Shown piece by piece: positions 1 to 8,961 of a DNA stretch of 64,000 nt. A model generated the notes under the pieces. The model was not told the origin of the DNA and searched no databases. It worked only from the letters and a program-made list of their open reading frames with translations. Source of the stretch: CAWCCP01 sp963701245 (GTDB lineage: Bacteria; Patescibacteriota; Saccharimonadia; Saccharimonadales; UBA4665); assembly GCA_963701245.1 (NCBI GenBank), contig OY969576.1, positions 310,001 to 374,000 on the forward strand. The letters are read 5' to 3'. The position numbers were made by a program, and so were the translations under genes. How positions within the stretch are numbered: the first letter of the stretch is position 1; each line of letters opens with the position of its first letter.

Positions 1-2
1 GC

Positions 3-494
3 ATTGATGCCCGACCAATGTGTGTAGCAAAGCGTACACGTTACGGCCACTGGGAGGGAGACACGGTTGTCGGAACAAACCAAAGCGGCAGTATTGCTAC
101 GTTCGTAGAACGGAAAAGCGGCTACCTCGTAGCACAGGTACTGACCGACAAAACAGCTACTAGTTTCGAGCAGGCTGCAAAGCAGTGCTTTGCTGGTCTA
201 CCTAAGCGTTACGCTCTGACACTGACACTCGACAATGGCGCAGAGATGAGTAACTACGAGGAGATTGAACGAAGCACTCAGTTACGGATCTATTTTGCGC
301 ATCCCTACCATAGCTGGGAACGAGGTACCAATGAGAATACCAATGGGCTATTACGGTTTTACTTTCCGAAAAGCATGAGCTTCGCTCATCTAACTCAAAC
401 AATGCTTGACGAAGCAGTCTCGCAGCTTAATACTAGACCTCGTAAACGGCTGGGATACAAAACACCGCAGCAGGTCTTTGAGTCAAAGTGGTAG
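3..494 (+). CDS. IS30-family transposase, C-terminal part (5' end outside window)
   Basis: DDE transposase that cuts and joins the ends of its own insertion sequence. The reading frame is open from base 3, so the N-terminal helix-turn-helix part lies outside the window. Visible IS30 hallmarks are GHWEGDTV (first catalytic Asp), TLDNGAE (second Asp), the block HSWERGTNENTNGLLR with the catalytic Glu, and a C-terminal RPRKRLGYKTP. The sequence just downstream, GTGTTGCAATTCGGGG at about 493-508, resembles the terminal repeat of IS30 elements, so the element probably ends there. The interrupted gene that follows may have lost its 5' end to this element. Confidence 0.93.
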   Translation: MDARPMCVAKRTRYGHWEGDTVVGTNQSGSIATFVERKSGYLVAQVLTDKTATSFEQAAKQCFAGLPKRYALTLTLDNGAEMSNYEEIERSTQLRIYFAHPYHSWERGTNENTNGLLRFYFPKSMSFAHLTQTMLDEAVSQLNTRPRKRLGYKTPQQVFESKW

Positions 495-547
495 TGTTGC
501 AATTCGGGGTAGAATCTAGGGTCGATGTCGCGATATTTTTGATCCTC

Positions 548-1204
548 ATGGATTATACTAATGGCTATATGACTAAAGGACATACCACTGCCACAGAAGA
601 AAATCCGCTAGATGTTATTTTGCAGGATGTTTACTGACAAGGCGATGTCTCCGCTGCTGCCCAGCGAGTAGCTGCACTTAGAGGAAATATACAAGCACCT
701 CCTGTAAAATGGGTTCACTTTGGTATCGGCAGTAAGCCTGAAGATAGTCCAGCTCTTGGTACGGTAGGTGAAGGTGGTGCCATAACGCATGTTCGGCGGA
801 CCAATTATTTGGGTTCTAAAGGTGGCATCGAGGCAGCTGGTTCTGAGGAGTTGTGGGCCCGTCAACGGGTAGTAGATGCAGGCAGGTATCGAAAGCAACC
901 GTCCCCTGATGGGCCGAGAGTTATAGCGGTTAATAGTTATGGCTCAGTTATCGCCGGGCCTCTTAATGATTTGGTGCTTGAAAGATTACATAACGCTGGC
1001 TTCGAAGAAAGCTCAGATGCGAACTTTAGCGGCGGTGCTATTAAGCCAGATGAAGTCTTTTTGCCAGGCAACTATGCAATTAGCACACCGGAAGACGGCT
1101 CTCCAGTAGCGGTGTCAGGGATTAATCCAACTGTACGGTCAGGCGATTGGCAAGATACTGTTCGCAATTTAACTCCTCCAGACACGACAACCCCTTCACC
1201 ATAA
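548..1204 (+). pseudogene. Orphan protein gene interrupted by an in-frame TGA
   Basis: One frame runs from ATG 548 to TAA 1202-1204 with a single internal stop, TGA at 635-637. The first part ends LDVILQDVY and the second resumes QGDVSAAAQRVAALRG; both look coding and share the frame. After the TGA the only obvious start is TTG 809, which would give 131 residues. The simplest reading is a nonsense mutation in a gene that may also have lost its 5' end to the adjacent IS30. The product is not recognised; its C-terminus is rich in Pro and Thr. TGA recoding is unlikely because many genes here end in TGA. Confidence 0.6.
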
Positions 1205-1250
1205 CAACTTCCGCCTAACGCGGCATAGTCTACGCACACTTTTAAGAGTT

Positions 1251-1853
1251 TTATATCATCGAATGGAGTATACGAATTGGCGAACGGAGTCGTAGCTCAT
1301 CGACGCAATAGGCGTGAGCCGTCTGATTAAACGTAAATCGTATATCGTGAACCGCTTCAAAATATTGGCCACTTTCAGTTTTATAAATAAGCACTGCTTC
1401 ATGATCATCGGTGCCATTTACCAGTGGACCTTCGTATATCAAAAATTCTCGGTCATCGCCAGGTCGCATAAAATGTTTGAGTTCTTCTTCCCTACCGAGT
1501 ATATGGATTTTATGAAGATCGATCGGTACCCCAGCATTATTGACAATATAGGCATAGACTTGCATATCTTCCCCATTCAAGCGCGTCATGGTTCGTTTGA
1601 CATAGGCAATTGGAAAAGTTGAAGGATCATTAATTAGAATTGCTGGTTCCTCATTTTCAGGTGAGGATTCGGTTGATGCTGCCGCTCCTGGTTCAGTCGG
1701 TTCGCTGGCTTCGTTTGTTTGAAATGGATCGGCAATTGGTGATGATAACGGACCCATAGGGTCTGGTGGAGCGTTTGGTGGCGGCTGATCATTAGCGGTA
1801 TACACCGGCTTGCCTTGGATAATACGTCCCAGTGCTTGGAAAAAAGTAGGCAT
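1251..1853 (-). CDS. Hypothetical protein with Pro/Glu-rich linker
   Basis: I do not recognise this 200-residue protein. It has a short hydrophobic start (MPTFFQALGRIIQG), then about residues 20-75 of low complexity rich in Pro, Ala, Ser and Glu, then a probably folded C-terminal domain of about 120 residues with alternating hydrophobic strands. No signal peptide or clear membrane segment is seen. It lies 25 bases downstream of the DUF2321 gene on the same strand and may be co-transcribed with it. Confidence 0.7.
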   Translation of the reverse strand: MPTFFQALGRIIQGKPVYTANDQPPPNAPPDPMGPLSSPIADPFQTNEASEPTEPGAAASTESSPENEEPAILINDPSTFPIAYVKRTMTRLNGEDMQVYAYIVNNAGVPIDLHKIHILGREEELKHFMRPGDDREFLIYEGPLVNGTDDHEAVLIYKTESGQYFEAVHDIRFTFNQTAHAYCVDELRLRSPIRILHSMI

Positions 1854-1878
1854 AAAAAATGTTTCTTTCTAATTTTTT

Positions 1879-2412
1879 TCAGGTTGCTTCAATAAAATGA
1901 CGTAGCTGTTTGTCGGTGATTTCTATGACTAGCTCCCGCAATGTCTGAGCTGCTTTTTGCGGTGCTTTCTTGAGAAGGATATTGAATTTAGCCGCTACTA
2001 CTTGTGCTTGTGGACTGTTATGGCTTAGGCTTTCGATGTCTTTTTTTAGCGCTACTTTATCTGAATCAGATAAGTCATCGATAAGATCAACGTATTCTTT
2101 GGCGGCAGTTACTTTTTTATAGGTCCAATCATACGGTTTGCCGCACGAATAGCAATACAGCGGTAGTTTATAGGGCACTACTCGCCAACCGGGCGTTTCA
2201 ATAAAGCCACGAATCTTTGCTTTGCAATTTAGACAGACTGCGGTCGTTCGCTCACCACATTCGCTGCAGTAATCCGAATACGAAGCTGGATGTCGCTCGA
2301 TTGAATTGGTAATGACATGACCATTACTGCATATGAGTGCAGTGTCATAGCGACCGTGAAGTTTTTGCTCTGCTTTTTGGTCTGTTCCGAACATCGTCAC
2401 CTCAATTAGCAC
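1879..2412 (-). CDS. DUF2321-type zinc-ribbon protein
   Basis: The N-terminal half matches my memory of DUF2321 proteins: YDTALICSNGHVIT, then Cys pairs at about residues 49/52, 60/63 and 87/90 (YCSECG, CLNC, YCYSCGKPYDW) that could bind two zinc ions. The C-terminal half, about residues 105-177, is helical with no known motif. The biochemical role of the family is not known to me. The frame opens at GTG 2412, but ATG 2394, preceded by GAGGTG, is an equally good start. It is probably the first gene of a two-gene unit with the orphan downstream. Confidence 0.75.
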   Translation of the reverse strand: MLIEVTMFGTDQKAEQKLHGRYDTALICSNGHVITNSIERHPASYSDYCSECGERTTAVCLNCKAKIRGFIETPGWRVVPYKLPLYCYSCGKPYDWTYKKVTAAKEYVDLIDDLSDSDKVALKKDIESLSHNSPQAQVVAAKFNILLKKAPQKAAQTLRELVIEITDKQLRHFIEAT

Positions 2413-2490
2413 TAGCTCTTTACACTTTCAATATACACTAGCTAACCAAGCGGATAAAGTGACTTTGGCTTTTTTAAAAGCGAGAAGATG

Positions 2491-4014
2491 TTAATTAAAT
2501 CTATCGTTAGGGCTGTCTTTGGCATAGAAGCTGTCGAAACCTAATACATGTCTGGCTTGTTTGAGCAAGCGCTCGCGCTTATCTAGTGGTAGGTTTGCAA
2601 CTACGTACTCCAGCTGCCGCTGCCATCGTTGCCAATAAGCTTGAGCATTTGCCTCTATTTGAAGCGGATCAAAACCTTCTCCTCGAGCTACGTCATTGGC
2701 ATCAAACGGTACTTGAGGTATCGACCATGCTAGATAAGGATTACGTTTGTGGGCCATTGTTTGAGCGAGCCGACGAGATTTAGATTTTAAAACCGCATTT
2801 GCTGCGACCACTACGATGGACCGCTGTGTATTACTATCATGATGCCAATTACGAACAAGATGATCGGATCTCATAAAGCGGATCCTACTTGTTAAATTGG
2901 ACATTTCCATTCTTTCATGCGATCTAGGAAAACCACCGGCAGCCATGGCAGCAGCCATCGACACACCAGTATTGCCATCCCATGTAAGTAAATGCTTGTT
3001 GGAGTTTTGTCGAACACGCTCAAGGAAGGTCGTAAAATAGAGCATTCGATTGGCAATCGCATTAGACGGTAAGCCTGGAATACTTGCCCATTGTAAACTG
3101 GCGACGACAACATCGGCGTGAGTTCGATGCCAGGTATCGACCATATCCGATAAATAGACCCGATTGGCTGCTTCTGTATCGGCATCACCGGAGATGACCA
3201 GGACGTCTCTGTCGCGACCGCGTTGCAATAAGTCATAGCCAATTAGATTCCATAAATCGCCTCGAATTCTTCCCATAGTGGCATTCATAAAGAAGTACTC
3301 CAAACCATAACCCCGAAGACTTATTTCTGGATGATCTCGTTTGAAGCGTCTAATTTCAGCTTTCGTCTCCTGAATTCTTGGTGTAGCGGCATCGGCCTGT
3401 TCGCCTCCCATGATCGGAGAATTCAGCGCTAATATGATTTCAAACTGTTCGGGCTTTAGGTCTTGATCAGAATATTCAACGAGCGACCTATAGATGGATT
3501 TATTTTCTTGATGAGCAGCGACAGGAATTGCCACGACACATTCGAGCTCATTAACGTTGGCGGTAGGAGGGGCGAGTTTTTTATAAAGCTCTGTTAAGGT
3601 TGTGTACGCAGGAACTTGTAGAGTCTCCATAGCTTTGAAATAACCTGTGGCGACTGTTCTAAAATCAAGGTCTTCATAGGGTATCGATGGAACTTCCTCG
3701 TTTTGTAGTACTACTGGATACTCTTCGCGCTCCATCATTTCTTTTACCATATAACTGGCTATGGCAAAGTCTGTAGGGTGCTGCCGACGCCATTCTGGGT
3801 CGGCAGCGGTAATGCCGACTTCGGCCATTCTTTGAAACGTAATGGCGAAACGGGCGTCGGTTGGGTTGTCAGGATCTGTTAGAGAAGTAATTTGGCTGAG
3901 ATCGGGTCCTTCAGCCAATAATGCGCCAACCGCCTTATAATCCACCGCTCCATTAGGTGCATATAATCTATCGAGCACATAAGCTGGTATTTCTGAAGGT
4001 GCCTGTTCTGACAT
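2491..4014 (-). CDS. Family 2-like glycosyltransferase (GT-A fold)
   Basis: Probably transfers a sugar from a nucleotide-sugar donor. The core starts near residue 160 with VVAIPVAAHQENKSIYRSL, the usual first strand of a GT2 fold, followed by EIILALNSP. A DxD-type motif SGDADTEA sits near residues 275-281, and WDGNTGVSMAAAMAAGGFP near 350 fits the acceptor or donor loop. There are no membrane segments, unlike the GT at 5075-6829. The first 150 residues are unassigned. The substrate cannot be inferred. It is transcribed alone, with an IS982 element just upstream. Confidence 0.72.
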   Translation of the reverse strand: MSEQAPSEIPAYVLDRLYAPNGAVDYKAVGALLAEGPDLSQITSLTDPDNPTDARFAITFQRMAEVGITAADPEWRRQHPTDFAIASYMVKEMMEREEYPVVLQNEEVPSIPYEDLDFRTVATGYFKAMETLQVPAYTTLTELYKKLAPPTANVNELECVVAIPVAAHQENKSIYRSLVEYSDQDLKPEQFEIILALNSPIMGGEQADAATPRIQETKAEIRRFKRDHPEISLRGYGLEYFFMNATMGRIRGDLWNLIGYDLLQRGRDRDVLVISGDADTEAANRVYLSDMVDTWHRTHADVVVASLQWASIPGLPSNAIANRMLYFTTFLERVRQNSNKHLLTWDGNTGVSMAAAMAAGGFPRSHERMEMSNLTSRIRFMRSDHLVRNWHHDSNTQRSIVVVAANAVLKSKSRRLAQTMAHKRNPYLAWSIPQVPFDANDVARGEGFDPLQIEANAQAYWQRWQRQLEYVVANLPLDKRERLLKQARHVLGFDSFYAKDSPNDRFN

Positions 4015-4145
4015 TTGGATACGTGACTCACATTTGAGGTTGCAGTGCAGTAACTTTGCGCATGAGTTACCAATACGTACACGCAGAGCCCCTATAGATA
4101 TATTAAATATACAATATTACGAGACATTAAGCAAATTATTGGTAC

Positions 4146-5063
4146 ACCTGAATAACGAAACTAAATAGCAGCACTTACATTTGTTACTCTTTTAGTGCAA
4201 ACAAAAAGGAGAAAACAAATATGTCAGTGCTGCATCAACATCATATAGTGCCCTTGTATGTTTGGGTAGATGACGCGGTAGCGTCACTAATCCAAACCGA
4301 GAAGAAAATCGGGCGCCCATCAACCCTTCGCGACAGCGAGGTGGTTACCATCCTCGTCTTCAATCTGTTCACAAGCCAGCAACAGACCTTACGCCAGGTA
4401 TATGACTGGGTGTATCAATACCACCTTGGTGACTTCCCGAAGCTCCCCGCATACCAAAACTTCGTACGGCACTGTCATCGTTTAGTGCCTCTTCTGAACC
4501 AATTGCTCAGTAGTCTTCTGGTCACCGATGCGGAACTCCGTTTTATGGACAGTACTATGCTTGAGGTCTGTAGACTCGTGCGTCGGAAGTTTCACCGAAC
4601 TGCTCGAGGCTACGCTCACACCGGGCACAACTGGCAGGGTGAGCACTATGGCTTTAAGCTCCATGCCAGCGTAGACAACAAAGGCAGATTCTGCGCCTAT
4701 GTTTTCAGCAGTGCAGTTGCTCATGACAGTAGAGCCATACCGTACTTGGTGAATGGACATACCAAGGTAGCTGTTGGCGACAGTGGCTACCGCAGTGCTC
4801 TGCACAAGAAACTTCACGACATGTACGGTACGATCTTCATCGTACCGCCGCATTACAAACAGAAGAAACAGTTGCTCACAAGAAGTCAGTGGAAGTTACT
4901 GAAACGAAGACCAAAAATTGAAACAGTCTTCGACTATCTGAAAGAACACCTCCATCTGCAAAGTAGTTTCCCTAGGAGCATGCAGGGCTACGCCCTGCAC
5001 TACTTGCGCATACTACTTGGATACCAGTTATTGCTATTGGGGTGGTAGTTTCGTGATTCAGGT
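4146..5063 (+). mobile_element. IS982-family insertion sequence, complete, with 8-bp target duplication
   Basis: The element is 918 bp with 18-bp terminal repeats that differ at one position: ACCTGAATAACGAAACTA at 4146-4163 and its inverted copy at 5046-5063. It is flanked by a perfect 8-bp direct repeat ATTGGTAC at 4138-4145 and 5064-5071. Ends beginning with AC and duplications of this size fit the IS982 family. Intact ends, intact transposase and a perfect duplication suggest a recent insertion, 11 bases after the stop codon of the neighbouring glycosyltransferase gene, which it leaves whole. Confidence 0.93.
4221..5048 (+). CDS. IS982-family transposase
   Basis: DDE transposase of the surrounding element. 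Catalytic residues are visible in FMDSTMLEVC (first Asp), VAVGDSGYRS (second Asp) and RRPKIETVFDYLKEHL (Glu). The 275-residue length is usual for the family. ATG 4221 is preceded by AAAAAGGAGAAAAC, a good ribosome binding site. The stop codon overlaps the first bases of the right terminal repeat. A more divergent IS982-type transposase lies at 60181-61107; the two elements share the same outermost eight bases. Confidence 0.95.
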   Translation: MSVLHQHHIVPLYVWVDDAVASLIQTEKKIGRPSTLRDSEVVTILVFNLFTSQQQTLRQVYDWVYQYHLGDFPKLPAYQNFVRHCHRLVPLLNQLLSSLLVTDAELRFMDSTMLEVCRLVRRKFHRTARGYAHTGHNWQGEHYGFKLHASVDNKGRFCAYVFSSAVAHDSRAIPYLVNGHTKVAVGDSGYRSALHKKLHDMYGTIFIVPPHYKQKKQLLTRSQWKLLKRRPKIETVFDYLKEHLHLQSSFPRSMQGYALHYLRILLGYQLLLLGW

Positions 5064-5074
5064 ATTGGTACGTT

Positions 5075-6829
5075 TTAAAGATGAGCCGGTAATGGCTGCC
5101 GGGCTTTTGTATGTTTCTGATGATACTGTTTGGAAAACGTTTTGATGATAAGACGGGAGGCACCGAGGAGGTATGATTCTCGGATAGCCGTCGACCAAAA
5201 ATGTACAATTGGGGCTAAGGTCACTAGAGCAATGAACACAACCCACGAAAGCTGATCGATTGAAGCCCGGTTTAGCAAGAATGCGGCAGCGACGAGACTG
5301 AGCGCAAAACCTGACCAAATGTAATGCCACAGAAAAGTTTTGTGACGATCCTGAGTACGGAGTGCGCCTTTGGCGGTGACTGCGTAAGTAAGTTTCTGAC
5401 CGGTTATAGCGGCAATGGCGGCAGCCACATACACGGGTACTGTTACTAAGGTGATAAGTAAAGCATCAATACCACCATGCCGTCGCTCATAAGCATTGAG
5501 GTTGTATTTATTAAGCCATAAAAATAAACCAATTTGACTTGATAAGCTCATCCCCCAAAGTAGCAGCCAGGTGATTGACCCAGTTTGTGTAGATTTTACC
5601 CCGTACAGAAAATAGAAAGCAGATATCGTGTTACCGAATAACCAGGCTATGGCGACTGACGGATAAAAAAATTGCAGCGTCGCATAGTACAAACTTTGGC
5701 CCCGAGTTAAGTGTTTGTCTAATTTCCTGGCCCGCTTGAGGACTATTTCCCAAATACCATATGCCCAGCGCTTTTGCTGATTGAAGTAATCGGTCCACGT
5801 GGTTGGGCCTTCGCCTATTGAGACAATGTCTGGTGTGTAGACACCTCGCCATTTACGCCCGGTTTGCGGATTAATTGTCCCGTGCAATTTCATACTGGTA
5901 AGATGATCTTCAATGATACTATCCTGATAACCGCCGATTTGTTTCCAAGCAGCCGGTCGGTAGAGATGATTGGTGCCGATTAAAAGCGGTGTGCCAAAAG
6001 CATTTCCACCGCGTTGGAGTATGGCATGAAATATGTACGATTGTGACGCGGATGCTCTAGTGAGCCAACCATGGTCTTGGTTACCGTAAACTTGTGGCGC
6101 AACCACGAAGCCGATGTCCGGATCGTGAAAATAGCCAAGGGTCCGAAGTAAAAAATCCGGGAATGGTACATGGTCAGGGTCCATCTGAGCTACCACGTCA
6201 TATAAATGCTCATATTCAGCCCGCCAAGCGTTGTGGTTACCGGCTTTGGTTTTTGTTTTAAATTCTCCACTCGCCTGATTATATTTGGCAATTCCTCGAC
6301 GAGAAAAATGATATACACCTAAAGCGTTAGCCATGTCTTTTACTTGCTGATTATTTTCCTCGTCCAAAATCCACACATCCACTCGGCCATCGTAGTGAAT
6401 GTGCTTCATAGCCTGCAAAGTTTTCGCGACAAGTTCGATAGGTTCTTTTGAGGGAACTATCGTCGTTAAAATAGCCACGCGTAAGGCTGATGGAGGAATC
6501 TGTGGAACTGGGTTGACCGCTTTAGCAGCAAAGAACCATAGGGCGGCTAACTGCAACAAGCGGATACATTCAATTAAAACTAAAAATATAAAGCCGATAA
6601 TAGCGAGAACTGATAGTACGTGAGACGATTCCCTGCTGATCCGCGAAAAAAACAGCAACCAACTGATGAAGATTAGATTTATAAGCGCTAGCAGACCGCC
6701 ATAAAGGAGTAATAAGCGATGGTCTTTTTTGCTGAGCACGCGTCGAAAAGGAACACCATATCGGTCCGGCATATGCAAAGGACCGCTGTTGGTAGAATCG
6801 GCTTGGCTATAGAAACGATTCATAAGCAT
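5075..6829 (-). CDS. Membrane-embedded family 2 glycosyltransferase, cellulose synthase-like
   Basis: Processive-type glycosyltransferase expected to make or export a surface polysaccharide. Two N-terminal membrane segments (about residues 39-60 and 68-92) precede the cytosolic catalytic domain. Motifs in order are WILDEEN (near 152), KTKAGNHNAWR, DPDH (near 217), IIEDHLTS (near 306) and QQKRWAYG (near 350), matching the D, DxD, ED and QxxRW pattern of bacterial cellulose/curdlan synthases. Five or six further membrane segments follow. There is no PilZ domain and no bcs-type neighbour, so the polymer is unknown. ATG 6829 or ATG 6823 could be the start. An IS982 element sits 11 bases past the stop. 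Confidence 0.9.
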   Translation of the reverse strand: MLMNRFYSQADSTNSGPLHMPDRYGVPFRRVLSKKDHRLLLLYGGLLALINLIFISWLLFFSRISRESSHVLSVLAIIGFIFLVLIECIRLLQLAALWFFAAKAVNPVPQIPPSALRVAILTTIVPSKEPIELVAKTLQAMKHIHYDGRVDVWILDEENNQQVKDMANALGVYHFSRRGIAKYNQASGEFKTKTKAGNHNAWRAEYEHLYDVVAQMDPDHVPFPDFLLRTLGYFHDPDIGFVVAPQVYGNQDHGWLTRASASQSYIFHAILQRGGNAFGTPLLIGTNHLYRPAAWKQIGGYQDSIIEDHLTSMKLHGTINPQTGRKWRGVYTPDIVSIGEGPTTWTDYFNQQKRWAYGIWEIVLKRARKLDKHLTRGQSLYYATLQFFYPSVAIAWLFGNTISAFYFLYGVKSTQTGSITWLLLWGMSLSSQIGLFLWLNKYNLNAYERRHGGIDALLITLVTVPVYVAAAIAAITGQKLTYAVTAKGALRTQDRHKTFLWHYIWSGFALSLVAAAFLLNRASIDQLSWVVFIALVTLAPIVHFWSTAIRESYLLGASRLIIKTFSKQYHQKHTKARQPLPAHL

Positions 6830-7027
6830 ATTTTAGCATAAATTGACGTATTTGTACAGTTAATTTTAACAAATAACAGTGGTCACGCAAATGGCGATTA
6901 CGTGCATAAAGGGTATAGCCTGCTATTTTAGGCCGCATTGTCCGATAGTTCGTATTGGCAATAGTAGGCGAAGCTTTACGTCGATTAGATCTGAAATTTT
7001 ATGATAGACTGCGTTCTTAATCATCGA

Positions 7028-8020
7028 TTATTCGGGTGTGAAGTGCTGCTCTATGCCAAATTGAGTAATGGCTGGGAGTAATGTATCGCTCATATTTAGG
7101 ACAATACCATCTTGAATTTCTGTTTCCGCTTGTTCGCTAGCATCACTGCCTAAAATAATCGGTTCAACAGTAAAGTCAACGCCATTGGCCCATAATTTTG
7201 CTATTTCTGGATCAATGGCAAAATAGGTCGTCGGTCTCAGTTTGACCGTACGGCTCATGTAACTTGGGTGGACCGTGGCATCGCCTTCAGTTCGATTCCC
7301 AATGCCTACATGGCTTTCGACCATCAGGGCTGCCAGCCAAGTACGAGCGAGCGCTGGAAGTGGTTTGTCTGCAGTATTTTCTGGCTCTATAGTAGCTAAC
7401 CGAAAGGTCAGACTGTCGTCGGCTTCTACCTCTTGCCACATTTTTCGTCTATGTTGTTGATTTGTCGTTTCAAGTATATGTTTCGTGACAGCCTGCGCTC
7501 GAGAATCAACCATAGCGAACGAAGCCGCAAACGCTCCGACGTGTTTTATATTCTCGACAATACCGCTATCTATTGATGTCGTCTGCAACATAATATCTAC
7601 TCTACCGTCGGGACCAGGCGCTCTGTTCCAACTGTTATGAATGTTTCCTCTCCCTAATTGCCTTCCGTGATGTAACACGACACGCCTGTCGAAGCAGTCA
7701 CGATTAAACGTGATTTTATCGTGGACGACGGCAATCAGTGGAGCTGCATCGGCGAGTGATCCTACCGATTTTAGTTCATGCCGATCGACTGCAGTATTCT
7801 GTTGGTTGATACTACTTGCCGCAACTAGCCGGCCCGATTGGTCAAACTCTAAACCGGGCAACGCTAATCCCTCGATGATAAGTCCAGCAACCTTTTTGTA
7901 TCGATTATGCATTGAGCTCCATCGATTTGCAGCCGTCAGACGGGCTTGTAAATCGGGATGCATCAGACCTCGCCGTATTGCGAGTGCTTCACCTGTAAGC
8001 GGTTTTATTTTTTGTGGCAT
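7028..8020 (-). CDS. Hypothetical protein of 330 residues behind a terminator-containing leader
   Basis: No family recognised. The open frame extends upstream to 8152, but that part crosses a terminator hairpin and reads unlike protein. ATG 8020 is preceded by AGGAG at 8029-8033 with an 8-base spacing, which decides the start. The protein has no signal peptide or membrane segments and looks like a soluble mixed alpha/beta protein; the stretch near residues 95-125 contains HDKITFNRDCFDRRVVLHHG. The terminator only 26 bases before the start suggests attenuation or a promoter hidden in the leader. Confidence 0.75.
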   Translation of the reverse strand: MPQKIKPLTGEALAIRRGLMHPDLQARLTAANRWSSMHNRYKKVAGLIIEGLALPGLEFDQSGRLVAASSINQQNTAVDRHELKSVGSLADAAPLIAVVHDKITFNRDCFDRRVVLHHGRQLGRGNIHNSWNRAPGPDGRVDIMLQTTSIDSGIVENIKHVGAFAASFAMVDSRAQAVTKHILETTNQQHRRKMWQEVEADDSLTFRLATIEPENTADKPLPALARTWLAALMVESHVGIGNRTEGDATVHPSYMSRTVKLRPTTYFAIDPEIAKLWANGVDFTVEPIILGSDASEQAETEIQDGIVLNMSDTLLPAITQFGIEQHFTPE

Positions 8021-8046
8021 ATATTGTGCTCCTGCATTGTTCAAAT

Positions 8047-8078
8047 AAAAAAACGAGCTCTTTTTCCTGGTGAGCTCG
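8047..8078 (-). terminator. Rho-independent terminator in the leader of the 7028-8020 gene
   Basis: On the minus strand a perfect 7-bp stem CGAGCTC / GAGCTCG (8078-8072 and 8060-8054) encloses an 11-base loop and is followed directly by seven U residues (8053-8047). It lies about 175 bases after the Crp/Fnr stop codon and 26 bases before ATG 8020. It may end the Crp/Fnr transcript or act as an attenuator for the next gene. Confidence 0.85.
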
Positions 8079-8250
8079 CAATTTTGATTATCGTTTTCTA
8101 CAGCGTAGCTCAACCCGGTCGGGTGTGAAGATTGACGAGAAGTTGAATGCATTGTCGCATGTAATTATGTAATCATACGAATCGTTTAAAAGCAACGGTC
8201 TGAGAAGTTTTTAGTAGAGAGCTATACCGGATCGTATTCGCTTTATCTAA

Positions 8251-8916
8251 CTATGAGTATGATTCAACAGCCAGTTTGTTGATGTCGAGAACGGTGATCT
8301 GACGTAAATTGTCGATGATATCTTTATTTCGCAGTTTCACAATAGCCATAGTGACCGTTTCTCTAGTAGTTCCAAGAATACCAGCAATATCTTGATGAGT
8401 CAGAGGGACAGTGATCTGCATGCCTTTTTCAGTTTTGACACCGAATTGACGGGCTAAAAAGAGTAACTCGTGAGCGACTCGGGAGTAGGAATTCCTGAGG
8501 GATATATTTTCAATCGTATTAACGCAACTTTTTAGGTGATGACCAGCCTCACAAAATAGTTCACCGTAGAGCACTGGTTCGGCGGTAACTCGTTCAAGTA
8601 AGGACGTTAAATCGTAGGAGTAGACCTGTACATCACACATTGCCGTGTAGTAATAATTTTCCGGACCGTCATAAAGTTCAAAACTGCGTAGTACCCGAAA
8701 AGTCTTAGTGAGAGAAAAGATATCTTGCGGTCCATAAATAATTTGAACACCAAGCGAACCATCGTTGGAAATGTTATAACGCTTAATAAACCCCTTTAAC
8801 ACCAGATGTACGGCGTTGGGATCGTGCGTCGACGTGACTGTCTCCCCTTTGTTGTAGCGGAGCAGCTTTCCACTTGACAGAACTGTACTTAAATGTGGTG
8901 ATCGTGTATACTGCAT
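8251..8916 (-). CDS. Crp/Fnr-family transcriptional regulator
   Basis: DNA-binding regulator with an N-terminal cyclic-nucleotide-binding-type beta barrel (GETVTSTHDPNAVHLVLKG, then IYGPQDIFSL) and a C-terminal winged helix (LTHQDIAGILGTTRETVTMA) that fits the Crp recognition helix. No Fnr-type cysteine cluster is seen, so the effector is unknown. The frame is open to 8961, but ATG 8916 is favoured because TAAAAT lies seven bases upstream of it and the longer start would overlap a promoter. It is divergent from the methyltransferase at 8962 and may control it or itself. Confidence 0.9.
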   Translation of the reverse strand: MQYTRSPHLSTVLSSGKLLRYNKGETVTSTHDPNAVHLVLKGFIKRYNISNDGSLGVQIIYGPQDIFSLTKTFRVLRSFELYDGPENYYYTAMCDVQVYSYDLTSLLERVTAEPVLYGELFCEAGHHLKSCVNTIENISLRNSYSRVAHELLFLARQFGVKTEKGMQITVPLTHQDIAGILGTTRETVTMAIVKLRNKDIIDNLRQITVLDINKLAVESYS

Positions 8917-8923
8917 ACCATAA

Positions 8924-8951
8924 ATTTTAGCACTGCGATTCATTATATAAT
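8924..8951. promoter_or_regulatory. Divergent -10 boxes for the Crp/Fnr and methyltransferase genes
   Basis: On the plus strand TATAAT at 8946-8951 stands 10 bases before ATG 8962. On the minus strand TAAAAT at 8929-8924 stands 7 bases before ATG 8916. Neither start has a Shine-Dalgarno sequence. Both transcripts would have little or no leader. Any regulator bound here would affect both genes. Confidence 0.6.
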
Positions 8952-8961
8952 AACTTGACAA

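Noticed and set aside
548..1204. Alternative genetic code (TGA as Gly or Trp) to explain the in-frame TGA
   Set aside because: Several well-defined genes end in TGA at tight overlaps (for example 10626, 45029, 63445), so TGA is a normal stop here.
8021..8152. Longer N-terminus for the 7028 gene
   Set aside because: The extension crosses a perfect terminator hairpin, and a good ribosome binding site precedes ATG 8020.
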